From: Akkermansiaceae bacterium
GTDB lineage: Bacteria; Verrucomicrobiota; Verrucomicrobiia; Verrucomicrobiales; Akkermansiaceae
Reading direction: 5' to 3'
Length of the DNA: 36,154 nucleotides
NCBI GenBank assembly: GCA_025362955.1
Contig: JANYFB010000053.1
Coordinates: 1-36,154, forward strand
The translations under genes were made by a program, and so were the position numbers. How positions within the stretch are numbered: the stretch's first letter is position 1; every line of letters starts with the position of its first letter. The notes under the pieces are model-generated. The model was not told where the DNA came from, searched no databases, and worked only from the letters and a program-made list of their open reading frames with translations. This document shows positions 33,728 through 36,154 of the stretch, piece after piece.

Positions 33728-36091
33728 GTGATCTCTAGCTCGCTCTCGGCAGCCGTGGTAAAAAATACCACTCGCGGAATCATCGCGGGATTTCTAACGA
33801 ATCCTTGCGCCATTGCCGATCCCGCGACGACCTACACCAAGGAAATCGTTCCGTTGTTAGAAAAAAACTGCTACCATTGCCACGGCGATGGTGAATCCAA
33901 GGGTAAATTTTCGCTCGACGATTTCAAGGATCTATCCGCCCATCTCAACGACCGGAAACAATGGCTCACGGTATGGCGCAACGTCCGCAGCCAGATCATG
34001 CCGCCGTCCGACAAGGACCAGCCGACCGCCGCCGAGAGAAAACGCTTGCTTGCATGGATCGAGCAGGATGTTTTCAAACTTGATCCTAACAATCCTGATC
34101 CGGGCCGCGTCACGATCCGACGGCTGAACCGCACGGAATATCAGAATGCGGTTTTCGATCTACTAGGAGTGGAGTACGACACCCGCGAGATTTTCCCTGC
34201 GGACGACAGCGGATATGGCTTTGATAACAATGGCGACGTGCTTTCCATTTCCCCGCTGCTGATGGAAAAATACATCGCTGCGGCTGACGAAGTGGTGGCG
34301 CTGGCCCTTCCCAAAGGCGCGGCGGCTCAGGTGCCACGCGTGGACATCGACGGCAAAAATTTCAAAACCGCTGGCGCTCCAGTGAGCGACGGCAGTTGGT
34401 TGCCATTTGCGAAGCAACAACATCTAAAGGTGGAACAGGACATCCGCTGGGACGGCGACTATCAGGTAAAGGTCGAGTATGCCATCCAAGGCGCGAGTGA
34501 GGCCACCACCGATGAAGCGCAGCTCCAAGTTTCCGCAGGCGGCAAGAAAGTCGGCGAAGTCTCGCTCGGCTGGGATCAGCGGCGGGTAATCGAACTCACG
34601 GGAAAGGTGCCTTTGAAAGCCGGTCGCCAGAATTTTGAAATCAACCTCACTCCCGCACGGCGTCCGTTACCTGCTGAGGAAGAGCTTTTTCTAACGGTCC
34701 AGAGAGTCGTCGTGCAAGGCCCGCTCGGTGGCAAGGAGCGGGAATACGCCAAAGGCTATCGGATGATTTTCGTGGACGGTCCCGCCCCGGAAGACGCGCC
34801 CGGACGGGAACGCTACGCCCGGAAAATCATGCGTAGCTTCGTCAGTCGGGCGTTCCGCAAACCCTTGGACGATCAGACGATCGACCGTCTTATCGCCATC
34901 GTGAAGGAAGTCGCCGGGAAACCAGGAAATGATTTCCAAGACGGCATCAAGCAGGCCATCGCCACCTGCCTTGCCTCACCGCGATTTTTATTCCGCGTGG
35001 AAATCCAAGCGGAGCCGAACAACCCGGCGAAAATTGTTCCGCTCGACGAATACTCGCTCGCCGCCCGGCTCTCGTTCTTCCTCTGGGGTTCCGTGCCGGA
35101 CGACGAATTGCTCAGTCTTGCCTTCAACAACAAGCTTCGCAGTAACCTAACACCCCAGGTGGAACGGATGCTCAAGGACCCGCGCTCGCAGCGGTTGGTA
35201 AAAAATTTCGTCGGTCAGTGGCTTCAGGCACGCGACGTGGAAACGGTGGCCATGAGCGCGAAAACCATTCTTGGCAAAGCCACTAACCGCGAAGCCTCTC
35301 GGGCCTTCGATCCGCGGCTCAGGTTAGATATGCAACGTGAAACCGAATTACTCTTCGATTTCATCCTCCGGCAAAAACGCCCTGCGGAAGAACTGATTTC
35401 CGCGAAATACAGTTTTCTAAACGAACGCCTCGCCAAGTTTTACGGGGTCGATGGAGTTACAAGCGAGGAGTTCAAACCCGTCGATCTCACCGAACACCCG
35501 GAGCGCGGCGGACTGCTCACCCAAGGCACTTTCCTGATGGTCACCTCCAACCCGACACGCACTTCCGCCGTAAAGCGCGGGCTGTTTGTGCTGGATAATC
35601 TTCTTGGCTCTCCTCCTCCGCCGCCGCCACCTAACATTCCCAAGCTCGAAGAAGCCGCCACACCCGGTAAGACGAACCCGACCCAGCGCGAGATGATGGA
35701 AATTCACCGGAAAAAACCAGATTGCCGCGGCTGCCACGCACGGATGGACCCGATCGGCCTCGGGCTGGAAAATTTCAACGCGCTCGGCCAATTCCGCACC
35801 CAAGACCGCGGCCAACGCATCGACGCCTCCGGGAAATTGCTCACCGGGGAAACATTTGCTGATGTCGCGGCCCTGAAGGAAATCATCGCCGGGAAACGGA
35901 AACAGGATTTCTACCGCACCCTATCCGAGAAACTCCTCACCTTCGCCATCGGCCGCGGGGTGGAAATCTACGACTCCACCACCATCAACCTGCTCACCGC
36001 ACGGATGGAAAAAAACGGTGGCTCGCTTCGTGAACTCATCCAAGGTATCGTCGAAAGCGCACCGTTCCAGAAACGCCGGGGAGACGACTGA
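33728..36091 (+). CDS. Planctomycete-type cytochrome c, DUF1587/DUF1595/DUF1592/DUF1588/DUF1585 protein
   Basis: The 787-residue protein begins with a cytochrome c-like region with a haem motif CYHCH (48-52). It continues with DUF1587 (VTIRRLNRTEYQNAVFDLLG), a beta-rich segment, DUF1595 (YARKIMRSFVSRAFRKPLDD), DUF1592 (DEYSLAARLSFFLWGSVPDD), a poly-Pro stretch, DUF1588 with a second Cys pair (CRGCHARMDPIGLGLENF) and DUF1585 at the end (LSEKLLTFAIGRGVEIYD). Such proteins are abundant in Planctomycetota and Verrucomicrobiota and are thought to act with a DUF1552 partner in periplasmic oxidation, possibly of polysaccharides; the activity is unproven. No ATG is available near the start; GTG at 33728, or GTG at 33755 giving a cleaner signal peptide, are the candidates. 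Confidence 0.9.
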   Translation: MISSSLSAAVVKNTTRGIIAGFLTNPCAIADPATTYTKEIVPLLEKNCYHCHGDGESKGKFSLDDFKDLSAHLNDRKQWLTVWRNVRSQIMPPSDKDQPTAAERKRLLAWIEQDVFKLDPNNPDPGRVTIRRLNRTEYQNAVFDLLGVEYDTREIFPADDSGYGFDNNGDVLSISPLLMEKYIAAADEVVALALPKGAAAQVPRVDIDGKNFKTAGAPVSDGSWLPFAKQQHLKVEQDIRWDGDYQVKVEYAIQGASEATTDEAQLQVSAGGKKVGEVSLGWDQRRVIELTGKVPLKAGRQNFEINLTPARRPLPAEEELFLTVQRVVVQGPLGGKEREYAKGYRMIFVDGPAPEDAPGRERYARKIMRSFVSRAFRKPLDDQTIDRLIAIVKEVAGKPGNDFQDGIKQAIATCLASPRFLFRVEIQAEPNNPAKIVPLDEYSLAARLSFFLWGSVPDDELLSLAFNNKLRSNLTPQVERMLKDPRSQRLVKNFVGQWLQARDVETVAMSAKTILGKATNREASRAFDPRLRLDMQRETELLFDFILRQKRPAEELISAKYSFLNERLAKFYGVDGVTSEEFKPVDLTEHPERGGLLTQGTFLMVTSNPTRTSAVKRGLFVLDNLLGSPPPPPPPNIPKLEEAATPGKTNPTQREMMEIHRKKPDCRGCHARMDPIGLGLENFNALGQFRTQDRGQRIDASGKLLTGETFADVAALKEIIAGKRKQDFYRTLSEKLLTFAIGRGVEIYDSTTINLLTARMEKNGGSLRELIQGIVESAPFQKRRGDD

Positions 36092-36108
36092 TCTAACATA
36101 ATAAAACC

Positions 36109-36154
36109 ATGAGCCTACACCTCACAGGTACTAATCGCCGCGGCTTCCTCCGCG
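36109..36154 (+). CDS. DUF1552-like protein, partial (N-terminus only)
   Basis: Only 15 codons are present before the window ends. They include a twin-arginine motif Asn-Arg-Arg-Gly-Phe-Leu-Arg, as expected for the N-terminus of DUF1552 proteins exported by Tat. The position 17 nt after the DUF1592-type gene is the usual one for this partner. The assignment rests mainly on context. Confidence 0.65.
   Translation, partial: MSLHLTGTNRRGFLR

Overview
This window looks like chromosomal DNA from a Verrucomicrobiota bacterium, probably of the Verrucomicrobiales (Luteolibacter-like). The evidence is a GC-rich sequence, the pairing of a large DUF1587/1592/1588/1585 cytochrome-c-type protein with a DUF1552-like Tat protein at the right edge, very few Shine-Dalgarno sequences, and housekeeping genes scattered as singletons. 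The taxonomic placement is an inference. I see no tRNA, rRNA, CRISPR array, insertion sequence or prophage.

Left part (1-5359). A lipoprotein gene that runs off the left edge lies downstream of an APC-family amino acid permease on the minus strand. Divergent from it are yqeY and a small secreted protein. These converge on a POT-family peptide transporter that carries an unusual pseudopilin (GspG)-like soluble insert.

Capsule locus (about 3521-15919). Two divergent operons share the region 9920-10135. The minus-strand arm holds a GT4 glycosyltransferase, kpsC (two-module beta-Kdo transferase), a second GT4 glycosyltransferase translationally coupled to kpsC, and the POT transporter 4 nt further on. 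The plus-strand arm holds a Wza/KpsD-like export lipoprotein, a DUF1353 protein, kpsM, kpsT, kpsE and a PAPS-dependent sulfotransferase. Together they specify an ABC-transporter-dependent (group 2-like), possibly sulfated capsule. The most striking feature is that KpsT carries a C-terminal tail of about 225 residues with four histone-H1-like Lys/Ala modules separated by acidic linkers.

Pyrimidine/beta-amino-acid catabolism (16030-20491). mmsA, dihydropyrimidinase, a 57-codon remnant of an NCS1 nucleobase transporter and a class III aminotransferase lie in one tight operon. The transporter has been deleted down to its N-terminus. Dihydropyrimidine dehydrogenase and beta-ureidopropionase are not in the window.

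Housekeeping block (20488-29089). rodA (minus) diverges from asd, which is followed by ispA. A minus-strand operon then encodes an HscA/DnaK-type Hsp70 and two paralogous single-pass membrane proteins of unknown function. yebC is divergent from it.

Envelope and degradation part (29317-36154). This holds an OmpA-domain protein, a secreted protein built of nine 11-residue repeats plus an RcnB/CigR-like C-terminal domain, a TMTC/GT-C-like multipass protein (minus), an enterochelin-esterase-like hydrolase, the DUF1592-type protein and the first codons of a DUF1552 protein.
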